Assembly (NCBI RefSeq): GCF_963924675.1
Contig: NC_089219.1
Coordinates: forward strand, 154,462,288 to 154,526,287
Source of the DNA: Phocoena phocoena
Lineage: Eukaryota; Chordata; Mammalia; Artiodactyla; Phocoenidae
Length of the DNA stretch: 64,000 nt
Direction of reading: 5' to 3'
Below the pieces are notes generated by a model. It worked only from the letters and a program-made list of their open reading frames with translations, did no database searches and was not told where the DNA came from. A program made the position numbers and the translations under genes. Positions 22,450 to 32,620 of this stretch are shown here, in pieces; position 1 is the stretch's first letter; every line of letters starts with the position of its first letter.

Positions 22450-23230
22450 CAAACATTTACCTAGATAACTGTGATTTAGGAGTAATAAGAATTATATTTT
22501 TGGTCTCTGTCCCAGTTTCTGCCACAGAGTTTCTAAAACCCTTGGGATTTCCTAAGTGATGAGATGATAATGGTGTCTTTTGTTATGTTAACAAGGTGAT
22601 CTTTGGAAAGCACCTAAGGATGGGAGCAGACAGCCTGTGGAGCCAGCCAACACTGTGATTAGAGGTTGGAACTTTCAGTCCCACCCCCTTGCCCTCAGGG
22701 CAGGGAAGAGCCACTCAAGATTGAGCTCAATCGCCCATGGCCAATGAGTTATTCAGTCACACCTGTGTACTGAAGCCTCCAGAAACCCCCAAGGACAGGG
22801 TTCAGGGAGCTTCCCAGTTGGTGAGCACATGGAGATTTGGGGAGAGTGGGCTTCCATGCTTTCTCCCCATACCTCATCCTATACATGTTTTCTAACTGGC
22901 TGTTGCTGAATTTTATCATTTTATAATACACCGGCTAATACAGTTAATAGAATATTTCTTTGAGTTCTGAGTCACTTGAGCAAATTAATTAAAGCTTAGA
23001 AGGGGGTCGTTGGAACCTCTGATCTGTGGTACAAGGGTCAGAAGCACAGGTGACAACATATACTTGGTGACTGGCACCTGAAGTGTGTGTGTGCATTCCT
23101 GCTGGACTGAGCCCTTCACATGTGAGATCTGATGCTATCTACAGGTAGATAGTGCCAGAACTGAGTTGAATTATAGGACACCCAGCCATTTGAGCACTGC
23201 TACGCTCTCTCATTGGAAATGGGGTGCTCA
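22450..23230 (+). mobile_element. LTR-like ancient repeat, family not named
   Basis: Recognisable lines are 'ctgtcccagtttctgccacagag', 'tgggatttcctaagtgatgag', 'ggtgagcacatggagatttgg', 'gaagggggtcgttggaacct', 'cagaagcacaggtgacaaca' and 'gatgctatctacaggtagat', in an order I know from a dispersed mammalian LTR-type repeat. A degenerate poly(A)-type line, ttttataatacaccgg near 22919, fits an R region. No gag, pol or env is present, so at most a solo LTR. Edges approximate. Confidence 0.5.
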
Positions 23231-24185
23231 GGACCACTTAATGCTTTCCAGGCTCTGGCTTCTGTGAATTCATGACAACAGTAACCTCTGAAACATACAC
23301 ATGTACCTCTGCCACAAAAAACTTCTGATAGACACATAAGAAATTAATAAAAGTTGCTAAGAAAGGGGGTAAGGGACCTAACGTTGGTTGGATGAGGGGC
23401 AAAAATATTCCAGAAGGAATTACTACTACTATTTATCTTTTGATAGTATGTGATTTTTAAATATGTGATCTCATTAGATTTTCCAAATACAAATAAACAA
23501 GATAATTATCATTTTTTAAAAAAAAGGCTGAAGAAAATGTAGTTTTATATACTTCAGAAAAAAGAAAATTGAAGGAGGATTTGATTATAGCGTTCAGTAG
23601 GCCAAGAAATGTGAATAAAGAAAGAATTACTATAAAGGGGCCAGAAAAATGATTTAGGAGACAAGACTTTAGGAGACACTTTCTGATAAGCAGAGCAGTA
23701 ACTCTTGCCCATTTCCTTTGTTTTTGGCCACGAATGGTTAAAGGCTCCTGTGAGAGGGCTACAAGGGGACTAGTGTCCACATCAAGTGGATAGCTTAGAT
23801 CCTGATACCAACTACTGGAAATTATCCAGGGCCCAGGAAAGAAGTACTGGTAAGCTGCAGTTGCCATCATGGTGCTTGGTAGATGTAAATATTTGTGGGT
23901 CTGCTAAATTAACGGTAAGACTATAATTCATAATATCTTGAACACAAACTTCAAGTGAAGGCACTAAACAATCAGAAGGCTGTCTGACTAATTAGAATGA
24001 CCGTAAAACTAGACTGGTGAGTTTTCAGTGGATGACTTTATTACCATTCAGAACTCAGTTAGATGGAACAGTACTCCTCAATGATTGAGAAATCAATCTT
24101 CCTCAATCTTCATGTATCACCATCTGCAAACATTGCTCTCTCTCACAGATTACCTGCCTTCAGCTATGGATGAGACAGTGAGATG
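23231..24185. other. unassigned sequence, with the second copy of the 69-bp duplication
   Basis: A 137-codon minus-strand frame (23457-23870) has no recognisable domain. The second copy of the duplication is at 23944-24012. Confidence 0.4.
23944..24012 (+). repeat. 69-bp direct duplication, copy 2
   Basis: See 21885-21953; 68 of 69 bases are shared and the copies are 2,059 bp apart in the same orientation. Confidence 0.95.
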
Positions 24186-24189
24186 CATT

Positions 24190-24545
24190 TCATTCTCCTC
24201 TTCCTGGACACACAGAACAATGACCTTTTCTAACCTCCCTTGGAGCCAGGCAGAGGTCAAGTTTTTGCATTCTTGTTGAAAGGGTATGGGTCTACCACTT
24301 TCAGGCCTAGCCAGGAGATATTATGCATGATTGCCCATGTTCCCTTCTGCTGTAGTTTAGGTAGTCATGCATTTAAGACAACACCTCAAGGTGGAGGGGG
24401 CATGGGTTCCTGATTCACTACTTGAAAGCAATCTGCTAAGAATGAACCACCTAATTCACACTGGTCTCTGACAAGAGAAATAAACATTTATTAACTTAAG
24501 ACACTTGGCTTTCAGGAGTGTTTGTTAGACTACCTAGCACCAATT
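24190..24545 (+). mobile_element. MaLR/MLT1-like solo LTR
   Basis: 'ttttctaacctcccttggagccaggcagaggtcaag' near 24225, the AATAAA-containing 'gagaaataaacatttattaac' near 24475, and 'ggagtgtttgttagactacctagc' near 24517 follow the order of MLT1-type LTRs. Diverged; family inferred. Confidence 0.4.
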
Positions 24546-25390
24546 ACCTTGAGTAATTCATTGCTAAACTGGTACACCGGTAATAACCACGGACTAGTGA
24601 TGAGTCTACTTAATTCCAATCCTCTCCATTTCTCATTGCTGATTTACTCTATACTCACCAGAAATTATTTTTCATAGGACTTCTTGATGACCATGTCAGT
24701 CTAGAATTATCCATAGTACCTCTATGTCTATCTCTTCCTCCAATTCAACTTCCCAGTAGGGGACCTGGCATTACCCCTCTATGTAGATACAACCATGGAG
24801 GATCAGGTCCTAACGAGATCGTATCTAGAAGGGCCCTGTTCTGCAAGGTTTATGGTTTATTTTGCTATACCTTGGATTCATATGTTGGTTTAAAATTAAA
24901 AGTGACATGATTTTTGAAGGTTGAAGCTGAGTGGCTGAACCAAATTTCTATAATCAAGTTAACATATATTTTCCCCCTGAGTCTGTACTAGGTCATTTCT
25001 TAAAAATTATTTTTTCTATCCTATGAATCTATATGTTTACATAAGCATTAGCTATTATTCCCAACGTCTATGTTATGGACGGAAAATAGGATTCTTCTCG
25101 TGTCCCAACTCAAATCAAACAGTAAAGCATTGTTTACATTATACAAGGATTACATTGCACAGGACTGTTTATATTCTACAAGGATCCTGAGGTCATGTCT
25201 AGACCCAATGGGAAAAAATGTCATAATAGATTAGTAAGGACTGTAATGAAGATGGAAGGGGAAAGTGGTGGCATATGTGCTAGGCATTTATTTCCCCAAC
25301 TGAGGTCATTTCCTTGTCATGTACAGTAAAAAAATCACAATGTTACTGTAGTTGCTCATGCGCTGCAATCCACTGCCCACCCATCCACCC
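24546..25390. other. unassigned sequence
   Basis: No gene or repeat recognised. Confidence 0.4.
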
Positions 25391-25394
25391 ATCT

Positions 25395-25530
25395 AACATT
25401 TTTAAGGACTTAATCTGTGCCAAGGACTCTACTCTCTGCCTGAAATGCAAGTGAAAAATACAACCCAGGTCTTTCCTGAAAGAGCACATAAAGGAAGACT
25501 GATCTCTGAATAGTAAGTGACACAAGATAA
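25395..25530. repeat. L2-like ancient LINE fragment
   Basis: 'aaggacttaatctgtgccaaggactctac...ctttcctgaaagagcacat' resembles the L2-type line 'ctactatgtgccaggcactg...ctcatggagcttac'. Confidence 0.4.
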
Positions 25531-26385
25531 TGGCTGAATGGGTGGCTTCTTTTATCGTGCACTTGCAGGATAGAAAGCAGAGAGAAAAATAGCTCCAAAG
25601 AGTTGGACAGTTATATTATCATTGATTTTCGAGTGACCACCAATTAAAGGGCATGCTTAGCAGCTAGAAATGAGGACCTCATTAGATGACTGCAAGAGCC
25701 AGACACTTTCAAAACTTTCCCCTAAACTCACAGTTCCATTTTCATTTCATGAAGAGACAGCTTGGGAAGTCGGAGGTCACGCTCTTGTATGTCCACAACA
25801 GGGATGATTTAAGGCACCGGTAAGCTCCTGGTGAGCTGCCACCTAAGGTCATACGACTGTGAATCATGGCGGGATATAATGACTTGGGCAACATTCTTTC
25901 CTGCAAATACGTACAAGATGGATGGTGAATAGTATTGAAGTATAATATATGGTGCCGATCATGAATTTAAATTCCCTCAGAAATGGAGGAGAGACAATTA
26001 GCAAAGGGCATTCTTGACTTCGTTGAGCAGCAATGCCTCTCTGACTCCTGAGACACTCATTTTCAGCAGTCAGGCCACAAGATGTGTCTTCAATTTCTGC
26101 AAAATCTAGTTCTAGCTAGATTTTGGGAACTAATGGGAATATCATCGTAACGGATGTCTCATGTTTCTCATGCAGTGTGGCTGTGGAAGTTTATGGGATG
26201 GAGTCAACAAAAAAGACAGGTCCTTTTTTACAGCATTCTTTACATCTGTTCAATCTTGTCACTACCATAGTGTCCTACTAAAAGGACGTTTCAGGGACTG
26301 TGTGAGGCCTGGTACAGTGTGTTTTTATAGTCAGAGTGGGTCAGCGGATGGAGAATCACATGAGAGAAAACAAGAGGATGAGGTG
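25531..26385. other. unassigned sequence
   Basis: No recognisable gene or repeat. A 98-codon frame (26161-26457) overlaps the next MIR and has no domain. Confidence 0.4.
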
Positions 26386-26389
26386 CTAT

Positions 26390-26560
26390 TCCTGGCTCCG
26401 GCTTCACCTCAGAGAATGACCTTGGCAGAAGCACTTAACCTCACTTTGAATCTTTGAACCTCAGTTTTCTCATCTGTGAAATGAGGAAAGAACATGTGCC
26501 CCTTTGCTCCCTCTCAGGATTGTTGGAGGATTAAACAGATCAGGGCTATAACCTGAAGTA
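26390..26560 (+). repeat. MIR element
   Basis: 'gaatgaccttggcagaagcacttaacctc...cctcagttttctcatctgtgaaatgagg...caggattgttggaggattaaa' matches sense MIR. Confidence 0.75.
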
Positions 26561-28085
26561 CGGTGAACCCATGAGGAAAAAAGTTAGACATCACTTAACT
26601 ATATAATATTCTTCTTAATCATTACTAATTTCCAAAGGTGAAGAAAACCTTGTTAAAAAAAATATGTAAGCTGATTGTTTTCTTGGAAACAAAATAAAGG
26701 CTCAACAAGCAACCCTGCATTAAAAAAGAGAACCTGAAATTCACATTCCAAATCTACTTCGAGACAGAAAGACCCCCAAATTCCTTCCAGTTTCCTAAGA
26801 TTTTTCCACTATAATTTTTTTCGTTATTGTCTTCTTCATAAAACGTTAGTTATATTTTGGGGGTTTGCTATTGCATAGTTTAGCATATATAAGGAAATCG
26901 TCTTTCCAATTCACTAATAAAAAAGGGAGTACAGGAGAGAAGAAGGAAGAGAGGGAAGGAGGAAGGAATAAACAGAGAACAAACCCACGTGGCTAAAAGA
27001 AACTGACCTGAGAAGACAAAAACAATTCATAATTTAAAATACTATATAATACAAATGAAGTTAAAGATGTGTTTGCCCAGAAGAGGACTGACTTGAAGTA
27101 AACTGATATGATTTTCTGGATAACACCCTGTATTTCCCTGCTTTAGTGAAACAGTCAGTCATAGAAGAGCTCTATCTACAGGGAAATTATGAAAGAAATA
27201 ATCTCCATTTCTCCATGATTCCTTAAAACCAAATTGGACTTTATTCCTTCTTATTTCTCTCTCAAACTCCACTCCTCGACATAGAAAATAGCATTCTGGA
27301 ATGACTTAGAATTAGAGATCAGTCAATATTTCATGATTTTAAGGTTCTTCATTAGGAACAATGTGAATTTGGGCCCAATAATCCTAATCCTAGCTTTTTC
27401 TTTAGTTCTATAGTTCTATTAGGCCATGTTGTTAGAGCACTGTTTACACTTATTGCCAACAGTCTCTGGATTGGAGGTCAAACTGTCACGTACCTTCTTC
27501 AGCATACCCTTCAATGATTAAATGCCCCCAAGGTCTTTTAAGAATCATTTTCATCTTGTAAATATTTTTAAATTGACATCTTAACTTTATAGTTGCTTCC
27601 CCTGTGAGGGAAAGAGACTAGGGTGATGGAGGGTTTTTGCTTCTTACTTTGTAATTTTTCAAGGACTTATTACTTTTTAAATTAAAATCAAGGAACCAGC
27701 ACAAGAATGCTAGTAAGGTATAAGTGAGATGTAATGCTTGGTGTGCATAAGGGTTCAATAGTCCACTGTGAGAGTGCAGCCTGTTGAACAACCTCAGTGA
27801 TAAGTGGGAACCACTTGTCCAAGACTATTTTATTTAAGATGCAATACTCATTTCTATCCCCTTCAATAAATTTTAAGTACCCCAAGCTAGAATAATGGGG
27901 CTAGAGGTGCAAGAAGAATATTATACCAAACAGGGGCAATATAAAAAAACATTACAATCAAATTTTCCTTATTAAAAATATAAGTCAAAAACCTAAATAC
28001 ACTATTATTCCACAGAGTTTTAAGGTATATTAAAAACATTGTGATAGGATGTTTCAAAAATTATGGTACAATCCCCTTCTGACAC
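26561..28085. other. unassigned AT-rich sequence
   Basis: No gene recognised. A purine-rich tract lies at about 26925-26970 (gagagaagaaggaagagagg). Confidence 0.4.
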
Positions 28086-28089
28086 CCTC

Positions 28090-28672
28090 ATTCCTGAGCC
28101 ACCACTTCAGCAGGGCTGGGCTTTGGCATACTCAACCCACATGATGAGAGAATAGCAAAAGAGCTTGATGGCTCAGTTGCCGAGGACTAGCCCACTAGGT
28201 TCTGAAGACAAGTGGACCAGGTGCTCCCACTGTCCATGCCAACCACCAAACCTGTGAGTGAGGCTGTCTCAGACCAGCTCTCACTCAGCTGATCCATCAG
28301 TTGACTAAAACTGCATGAAGGAGCCCAGATAAAACCAAAAGTAAAACACTACCCAGATGAATCCAGTCCCAAATTGCCAAGTAATTGCTATTTTAAGCCA
28401 CTAAGTTTTTTTTGTTGTTGTTTTGTTTTTTATATCTTTATGGGAGTATAATTTCTTTACAATGGTGTGTTAGTTTCTGCTTTAGAACAAAGTGAATCAG
28501 TTATACATATATATATATGTTCCCACAACTCTTCCCTCTTGTGTCTCCCTCCCTCCCACCCTCCCTATCCCACCCCTCTAGGTGGTCACAAAGCACCAAG
28601 CTGATCTCCCTAAGCCACTAAGTTTTGAGGTGGTTTGTAATACAGCAAAAGCTAATCTATACTATAATACGA
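28090..28672 (+). mobile_element. MLT1-type MaLR LTR split by an L1 tail
   Basis: 'aacctgtgagtgaggctgtctcagaccagc...ctcagctgatccatcagttgac' and 'ttttaagccactaagtttt...gtggtttgtaatacagcaaaagctaatc' are MLT1-type LTR lines in the right order. The L1 tail at 28410-28610 separates them and duplicated the target taagccactaagtttt. Confidence 0.65.
28410..28610 (-). mobile_element. severely 5'-truncated L1 (3' UTR only)
   Basis: About 200 bp of antisense L1 3' UTR, matching the tail of the L1 at 12230-19258 (tttctttacaatggtgtgtt, cccacccctctaggtggtca). Exact 16-bp target-site duplications taagccactaagtttt lie at 28394-28409 and 28611-28626. The tail is T/G mixed (AAC-type on the other strand). Confidence 0.92.
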
Positions 28673-30110
28673 CTTGGTCAAGTGGGTTTATCCTTGAGAA
28701 TGCAAGGTTGGTTCAGTATCAGCCAGTCAAATCATGTGATTCACTGTATTAGTTAAATAAAAGGAGAAAATCATATCATCATTCTTTTTAGATAGAAGAG
28801 ATAAAAAGCATCCCATGAGGTTCAAAATCTATTGGGTAGGGTAAATTTTATAAAACTAGATCCAAATAATAACTATCTTTCCTTGATAAAGGCTATATAC
28901 CAAAAATACATGGCACATGTATACACTAACAAAAATTATTATACTACTAATTTTTTTTAAAAAATTAGCATTTCCTTTAAGGAGAGAATTGAGATAAAGA
29001 TTTCTAACATTACTGGTCTATTGGAACCGACCTTTTTGGAGCTGTGTATTGAGAGAAATAGAAAGAGAGAGAAGGTTTAGAAGAATATAGATAAGAATGT
29101 CATATTTATAGATTGTTTTGATTATGTATTTCATTGGAAACACAGGAAAATCAATAAGCTATTAAATCTAAGAAAAAAGCTCAACATAGGGGCTGGAAAA
29201 AAATTAATACACCAAAATCAATTGTGTTCCTCCATAGCATCAATATCTAGATACAATACAAGATGAATTTACCATAGTAACAAAACCTATAGAGAGTATG
29301 GGGTTTCACCTAATAAATTATGCAGAAAATCTTCATAATGAAAATTTTATTAGCGGACTCATGAGTAAAAGAAATATATATCACAGGTATGGATGAGATG
29401 ACTTACTATAATAATATAAATGTCCTTATATTCATCTATAAAATTAAGTGCAACTGTAATAAAAGGCCAAGCTCTTTTTTTTTGAGGGACAGCATAAAAA
29501 AGTGATTCTAAAATGTATCTGGGGGACTTCCCTGGTGGTGCAGTTGTTGAGAATCCGCCTGCCAATGGAGGGAACATGGGTTCAATCCCTAGTCCAGGAA
29601 GATCCCACGTGCCACGGAGCAACTAAGCTGGTGCACCACAACTGCTGAGCCTGCACTCTAGAGCCCACGAGCCACAACTACTGAAGCCCACGAGCCTGGA
29701 GCCTGTGCTCCGCAACAAGGGAAGCCACTGCAATGAGAAGCCTGTGCACCACAACAAAGAGTAGCCTCCTGCCCCACCCCTAAGAGCAGATTGCTCTATC
29801 TCCTATAAAAACATTAAAATAAAATAAAATAAAATGTATCTGGAAGAATAAAGTTCTCCATACAGCTAAGGTAGTTTTGAAAAATGGAGAATGTGCCCTA
29901 CACATTAAGATATATTGGGAAGTCATGATAGATAAGAACTGTGTGATGCCCTTGGAAGAAACAGCAAACAAGAAAACAAATCAAACAGGTGGCCTAGAAA
30001 TAGAGCTATATACAGATAGGAAGTTGGCACATGAAAGAGATGGAATCATAGTCCAATGGAGGAAGTTGAATTACAGCTTTTGGGGAAACAGTCTCATTTT
30101 AAAAAGAGAT
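28673..30110 (+). mobile_element. ancient L1 ORF2 remnant holding a SINE
   Basis: 'agtgggtttatccttgagaa' (GFI.. block), 'ggttggttcagtatcagcca' and 'gaaaatcatatcatcattc' match the RT domain of L1 ORF2, continuing with diverged L1 wording (caataagctattaaatctaa, aagtgattctaaaatgtatctgg, ttggaagtcatg-like). Heavily mutated, no frame. The SINE at 29523-29829 is inserted in it. The right part (29843-30110) is less certain. Confidence 0.65.
29523..29829 (+). mobile_element. tRNA-derived SINE, CHR-1/CHR-2 type (long form)
   Basis: Starts gggacttccctggtggtgca and ends in an (AAAAT)n-type tail. Exact 13-bp target-site duplications aaaatgtatctgg lie at 29510-29522 and 29830-29842. B-box-like ggttcaatccc at 29579-29589 departs from GGTTCGA at one base. 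The 3' body has the same repeated 'gagcc...ccacaact' modules as the SINE at 467-770. Confidence 0.93.
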
Positions 30111-30139
30111 ATGAGACTGGATCTTAACCTAGTGATATC

Positions 30140-30345
30140 ACTTATGTTGTACCCAGTCCTATATAGCTCACCTAATCTTCACAAAAAAATCCACAAGGCA
30201 TAAACTATTATCCTCATTTTACAGGTGGAAAAATGGAGGTATGAGAGATAAAATGACTAGCCTAAGAAGTACATGGTGGAGCTGGAACTTAAACCCCACG
30301 GAAATCATTCTATTAACCATTATGTTATATAATTCCACCTAATGT
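30140..30345 (-). repeat. MIR element
   Basis: 'tcacctaatcttcacaaaaaaatccac...ctattatcctcattttacag...tggagctggaacttaaacccc...ctattaaccattatgttata' is a nearly complete antisense MIR. Confidence 0.8.
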
Positions 30346-30549
30346 ACAAAACTAAAATACAATAGTTTTAATATCTAAATGTGAAAAATAAAATCTAGAG
30401 AGAATAAAAGAAATTGCAAGGTAATATATTTGTGATTTCAGGGTAAGAGATGAAACAGATCTTTGAAAAATAAAGAAGCATACATTGTATGAAGCAAAAA
30501 TGATGAATTTAACTATATTAAAACTATAAATTTATTATATAAAAAAATC

Positions 30550-31605
30550 TGATTTAAAAAAATGGGCAGAAGAGCTGAATAGACATTTTTCCAAATAAAC
30601 ATACAGATGGCCAACAGGCACATGAAAAGATGCTCATCTTCACTAGCCATCAGGGAAATGCAAATCAAAACCACAATGAGAGATCACCTCACACATGTCA
30701 GAACGGCTATCATAAAAAAGAACAAAATTAACAAGCCTTGGCGAGGATGTGGAGAAAAGGGAACCCTGGTACACTGTTGGTGGGAATGTTAACTGATATA
30801 GCCACTAGAGGGGTGGGATAGGGAGGGTGGGAGGGAGACACAAGAGGAAGAAGATATGGGGACATATGTATATGTATAGCTGATTCACTTTGTTATAAAG
30901 CAGAAACTAACACACCATTGTAAAGCAACTATACTCCAATAAAGATGTTAATAAAAACAAAAACAAAACAGAACCACCATATAATCCAGTAATTCCACTC
31001 CTGAGTATATACTGAAGAAAACAGAAACACTAATTTGAAAAGATGCATGCACCCACATCCAGTGTTTATAACAGCATTGTTTACAATAGCCAAGATATGG
31101 AAGCAACCTAAGTGTCCATCAACAGATGAATGAATAAAGAATACGTGCCATATATACACAATGGAACACTGCTCAGCCATAAAAAATGATTAAATTTTGC
31201 CATTTGCAACAACATAGATGGACCTGGAGGGTATTATGCTTAGTGAAATAAGTCAGACAAAGACAAATACTGTAATGATATCACTTATAAGTAGAATCTA
31301 AAAAATAAGACAAATGAATGGATACAACAAAACAGAAACAGATTCACAGATATAGAAAACAATCTAGTGGTTACCAGTGGGGAGAGGGAAGCGAGAGGGG
31401 CAAAATACAGACTGGGAATTAGGAAGTGCAGACAACTATGTATAAAATAAATGAGATACAAGGATATATTGTAGGGCATGGGGAATATAGCCAATATTTT
31501 ATAGTAACTTTCAATGGAGCATAATCTATAAAAATATTGAATCACCATGTTGTACACCTGAAATTAACATAATATTGTAAATCAATTATACTTTAATAAA
31601 AAATT
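30550..31605 (+). mobile_element. older L1 3' end, itself hit by a younger L1 tail
   Basis: Left part 30550-30803 encodes the ORF2 C-terminal region ([16 protein letters not shown], then [14 protein letters not shown], stop at the following codon). It resumes at 30971 (gaaccaccatataatccag) and runs to an AATAAA at 31595-31600. The 3' UTR (ctagtggttaccagtggg, attgtagggcatggggaata) differs from that of the full-length L1, so this is an older subfamily. Confidence 0.85.
30804..30970 (+). mobile_element. young-type L1 3' UTR fragment inserted in the older L1
   Basis: About 165 bp from the G-rich tract to AATAAA (30938-30943) and an (AAAAC)-type tail, closely matching 19095-19235. No target-site duplication is visible. 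Compared with the full-length L1, the host L1 lacks the 39 bases corresponding to 18506-18544 at the joint, and the left joint falls in shared 'ccacta'/'acctag' wording. Confidence 0.85.
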
Positions 31606-32620
31606 AGAATTTTATGTACAATAAAGGATACCAAAGTCAGACTGAAAAACAGTTGATGGGTAGAAGACATATACATTATCTAATACCCAATAAAGGACTC
31701 AACATCTGAATACAAAAACTTCTACATCTCTAAAGACACAGAATACTCAATAGGAAAATGAGCGAAGGTCATGATAGGCAATTCATAGAATGGAAAACAT
31801 GAAGAGCAAGAAACTATATGAAGACCTAACTTTTCTAGAATCAGAGCAATGCAGAATTAAAGCACCTTACTTCATATGTATCCACACATGCCAAATTTCC
31901 AGAAGTTAAAATGCAAATTATGCCGTGGAGCAACTACGCCTGTGCATCACAACTACTGAGCCTGTGCTCTAGAGCCTGGGAGCCACAACTACTGAGCCCA
32001 CGCGCCTAGAGCCTGTGCTCCGCAACAAAAGAAGCCACTGCAATGAGAAGCCTGTGCACCGCAACGAAGAGTAGACCCCGCTCACTGCAACTAGAGAGAG
32101 CCTGAGTGTAGCAACGAAGACCCAATGCAGCCAAAGATAAATTAATTAATTTTTAAAAATGCAGATTAACAGCATGTGGTGACAAAGGATATGGCAAGAG
32201 AGAAATTCCAAGTACTGCTGGTGAGGGGAAAATGGTACAGCTATTCTGGGGAGGAATCTGTGAAATAAGGCATATATATGACTTCTACCTCAGGCATTCC
32301 ACGGCTGCACTGTTACTCTGCACTGTTACTCAAGGGGACATGTGGAAAGAGTGTATTAATGCTTTATGGTGGACATAAAGTGTTGAAAATAGCCTAAGTA
32401 TGTATCACCAGGGTAATGGATAAGCAAAACATGGTATTAACATATGGTGGAATATTAGACAGTGGCCAGAAGCAATAATTTCTATGAAGCAACACAAATT
32501 TTAAAACAATAATTTTGCGTAGAAAAAATAATAGGATGTGATTTTTAGTCGATACTACTTTTGCAAAAATTAGAAAATACAAAACAATTTGGTATTTCAA
32601 ATATATACATATGTTTAAAA
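31606..32620 (+). mobile_element. ancient L1 remnant holding a truncated SINE
   Basis: Diverged L1 wording: 'aatactcaataggaaaatgagcgaagg', 'gaatcagagcaatgcagaattaaag', after the SINE 'gtgacaaaggatatggcaag', 'tactgctggtgagggg', 'gaatattagacagtggcc'. A 13-bp tandem duplication (ctgcactgttact, 32305-32330) lies in it. No coding frame. Confidence 0.55.
31921..32155 (+). mobile_element. 5'-truncated CHR-type SINE
   Basis: Begins inside the SINE body (tgccgtggagcaactacgcc), lacking roughly the first 100 bases including both polymerase III promoter boxes. The flanking repeats aaaatgcaaatta (31908-31920) and aaaatgcagatta (32156-32168) differ by one base, so truncation happened at insertion rather than by later deletion. 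Confidence 0.9.

Noticed and set aside
23457..23870. 137-codon minus-strand frame
   Set aside because: No domain recognised; composition fits AT-rich non-coding DNA.
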